This document shows, piece by piece, positions 62,356 through 64,000 of a stretch of 64,000 bases of DNA. This DNA is from Bacteroidota bacterium (GTDB lineage: Bacteria > Bacteroidota > Bacteroidia > AKYH767-A > 2013-40CM-41-45). Positions within the stretch are counted from its first letter, which is position 1. Each line of letters starts with the position of its first letter. The stretch is taken from assembly GCA_004295015.1 (NCBI GenBank), contig SHNE01000029.1, positions 1-64,000 on the forward strand, written 5' to 3'. The notes beneath the pieces are model-generated. The model made no database searches. It had not been told where the DNA came from and saw nothing but the letters and a program-made list of their open reading frames with translations. The position numbers and the translations under genes are program-made.

Positions 62356-63741
62356 TTATTGATTTATCACATGCTTATTCGTCTTTTTAAATACATAATA
62401 AACCGGGATTCCAAGTAATATAATGATCAAACCATACATACTAAATTCGCTCTGGTAGATGAGCATATTCAATGCAACAAGAGCTGCAAGTAAAATGTAA
62501 ACTGCAGGAAGTACAGGATATCCAAAAGCTTTATATGGTCGTTCCATTTCGGGACGTTTTACTCTTAACACAAAAAGTCCGCTGATCGTAAGTACATAGA
62601 AGATCATTACGGCAAACATGATGTAGTTTAATAAGTCGTTATACGTTCCTGAAAAGCAGAGAAGGCAAGCCCACACACATTGCATGGTAAGTGAATTAGC
62701 CGGCACATGATTTTTATTTAGGACACCTGCCTTTTTGAAAAAGAACCCATCTTTGGCCATGGCGTAATAAACCCTTGCGGCAGTTAAAATGATTCCGTTT
62801 AGGCATCCAAAGGTTGAAATCATAATCATTGCCGCCATAAAAAATCGCCCCTTATCTCCGAGAACAGTGTTCATCATTAATGTGGCAACACGGCCATTCT
62901 CAGCGTTTTTTATCTGATCAATTGGAAGTACATAGATGTAAGCAATATTGGCAAGAAGGTATAAGACGATAACCGTACTCGTGCCCAGTAATAATGAAAG
63001 AGGCAAGTTTCTTTGTGGATTTTTTACTTCTCCGGCAGTATATGTGATATTGTTCCAGGCGTCTGCCGAAAACAATGATCCTGTCATAGCTGCTCCAAAT
63101 ATGCCCAGGGTGGTTAAGGTGAATATATCGGGGAAGGCAGGCTTAAAATTTTCCAAACTTCCGACGCCCTTGTAACCAAAATATAATCCAAGGATCACCA
63201 ACAACAATAGTGCAGCGACTTTTGTGATAGTGAAAATATTTTGAAGAATAGCACCTGCTTTGACTTCCCGGTAATTGTAGATACTCAACAGGATAATAAT
63301 ACTAATGGCAAGTAGTTGTTGAGTGCTGATTGAAAAGCTTCCAATACTAACAATTGCATTAGTACCTGAAATTTCAGGTATAAAAACTCCTGTGAACTTT
63401 GCAAAAGCAACGGCAACTGCTGCGATGGTTCCGGTTTGTATAACTGCAAATAAGGTCCAGCCATATAAGAATCCATACAAAGGCCCGAACGCTTCTTTTA
63501 AATATACATACTGGCCACCGGCCTTTGGCATGGCAGAGGCAAGTTCACCATAACTCAATGCTCCCAGAATAGTGATGACTCCTGTGACAACCCAGGCCAT
63601 TAGAAGCATACCCGGTGTTTCAACCTTTGAGGCTATTTCAGCTGATACGATAAAAATACCGGAGCCAATCATGGAACCTATGATGATGGCGGTTGAATCC
63701 AAAAGAGATAATTGCTTCGATAAACCTGTGTCTTTGGCCAT
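62356..63741 (-). CDS. APC-family amino acid permease
   Basis: The protein has 461 residues and 12 predicted helices. The first helix motif GSMIGSGIFIVSAEIA is the APC substrate-binding signature, followed by GALSYGELASAMPKAGGQYVYL. The layout resembles LAT/YfnA-type transporters for neutral or cationic amino acids; the substrate is not determined. It is a lone gene, divergent from pyrF. Confidence 0.93.
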   Translation of the reverse strand: MAKDTGLSKQLSLLDSTAIIIGSMIGSGIFIVSAEIASKVETPGMLLMAWVVTGVITILGALSYGELASAMPKAGGQYVYLKEAFGPLYGFLYGWTLFAVIQTGTIAAVAVAFAKFTGVFIPEISGTNAIVSIGSFSISTQQLLAISIIILLSIYNYREVKAGAILQNIFTITKVAALLLLVILGLYFGYKGVGSLENFKPAFPDIFTLTTLGIFGAAMTGSLFSADAWNNITYTAGEVKNPQRNLPLSLLLGTSTVIVLYLLANIAYIYVLPIDQIKNAENGRVATLMMNTVLGDKGRFFMAAMIMISTFGCLNGIILTAARVYYAMAKDGFFFKKAGVLNKNHVPANSLTMQCVWACLLCFSGTYNDLLNYIMFAVMIFYVLTISGLFVLRVKRPEMERPYKAFGYPVLPAVYILLAALVALNMLIYQSEFSMYGLIIILLGIPVYYVFKKTNKHVINQ

Positions 63742-63809
63742 ACTATGAAGATTAGATCAAATTTTCCTCCAATAAACGAATTTCGTTTTACAAATTGTAA
63801 TTTCGCAGC

Positions 63810-64000
63810 ATGACACGCTTACAATTATATGAACAGATCACGTTGAAGGGATCTTATTTGTGTATTGGACTTGATACTGATATCACAAAGATTCCTAAGC
63901 ATCTGTTAAAGTATGAGGACCCTGTCTTCGAATTCAACAGGCAAATTATCGACGCAACTAAAGAGTATTGCGTCGCATATAAGCCCAATCTGGCTTTTTA
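63810..64000 (+). CDS. pyrF: Orotidine 5'-phosphate decarboxylase (N-terminal part, cut by window)
   Basis: The first 63 codons are seen. The frame begins [20 protein letters not shown], continues [12 protein letters not shown], and reaches [11 protein letters not shown] at the edge, where the substrate Lys lies. This matches long-type (type 2) PyrF. It makes UMP from OMP. The rest lies outside the window. Confidence 0.88.
   Translation, partial: MTRLQLYEQITLKGSYLCIGLDTDITKIPKHLLKYEDPVFEFNRQIIDATKEYCVAYKPNLAF

Overview
The window reads as chromosomal DNA of a Bacteroidota bacterium, most likely a free-living, microaerobic or facultatively anaerobic member. Evidence: type IX secretion genes (porU, porV, porP-type, gldJ) and cargo with C-terminal sorting domains; a fused ccoNO cbb3 oxidase with one-heme CcoP; lipoproteins with SCKK-type lipoboxes; weak Shine-Dalgarno sequences; and TAnnTTTG-like -7 promoter boxes. 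The DNA is AT-rich. I saw no rRNA, tRNA, CRISPR array, insertion sequence or prophage.

Layout. 1-1134: end of an unknown gene, a terminator, and a YtxH/holin-like membrane operon on the minus strand. 1384-36626: a long respiratory and stress island. It holds two universal stress proteins, a CbpA-type co-chaperone, a sensor kinase with a receiver-CRP fusion regulator, a ric-norC-tpl-tnaA-norB-like operon, an mbnP/mbnH-type pair, B12-dependent ribonucleotide reductase, an FNR-like regulator with N-terminal cysteines, queD-hemN, OsmC, a YwiC-like protein, and ccoI-ccoS-ccoNO-Q-P-G-H with a SafE-like protein. 36727-43868 (minus): two YceI genes flank a propeller LytS-type kinase/LytTR regulator pair and a run of c-type cytochrome lipoproteins. 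43968-46606: Kdo transferase, a beta-barrel protein, cytidine deaminase. 46942-50093: a lipoprotein, a repeat protein, a VTC-domain protein, DUF4956 and DUF2490. 50176-58852: ispF, then the type IX secretion genes. 59257-64000: type IX cargo, an Omp28-like gene broken by one in-frame TGA, an APC permease and the start of pyrF.

Main observation. Nine promoters in the first 30 kb carry a dyad close to TGAY-N4-RTCA (FNR/DNR-like). In most of them a TAnnTTTG-like -7 box starts 28.5-29.5 bp after the dyad centre, which places the dyad near -41.5, the class II FNR/CRP position. Four promoters have a second clear dyad 22-23 bp upstream (two helical turns), and a fifth has a clear upstream dyad paired with a one-mismatch downstream dyad. 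The promoters precede stress, NO-detoxification, aromatic amino-acid lyase, MauG-like, class II RNR, heme biosynthesis, OsmC and cbb3 oxidase genes, and the FNR-like regulator itself. I infer one O2- or NO-responsive regulon. Within it, the most unusual items are a tyrosine phenol-lyase and tryptophanase pair between norC and norB, and a NorB homologue lacking the usual FeB His and Glu ligands.
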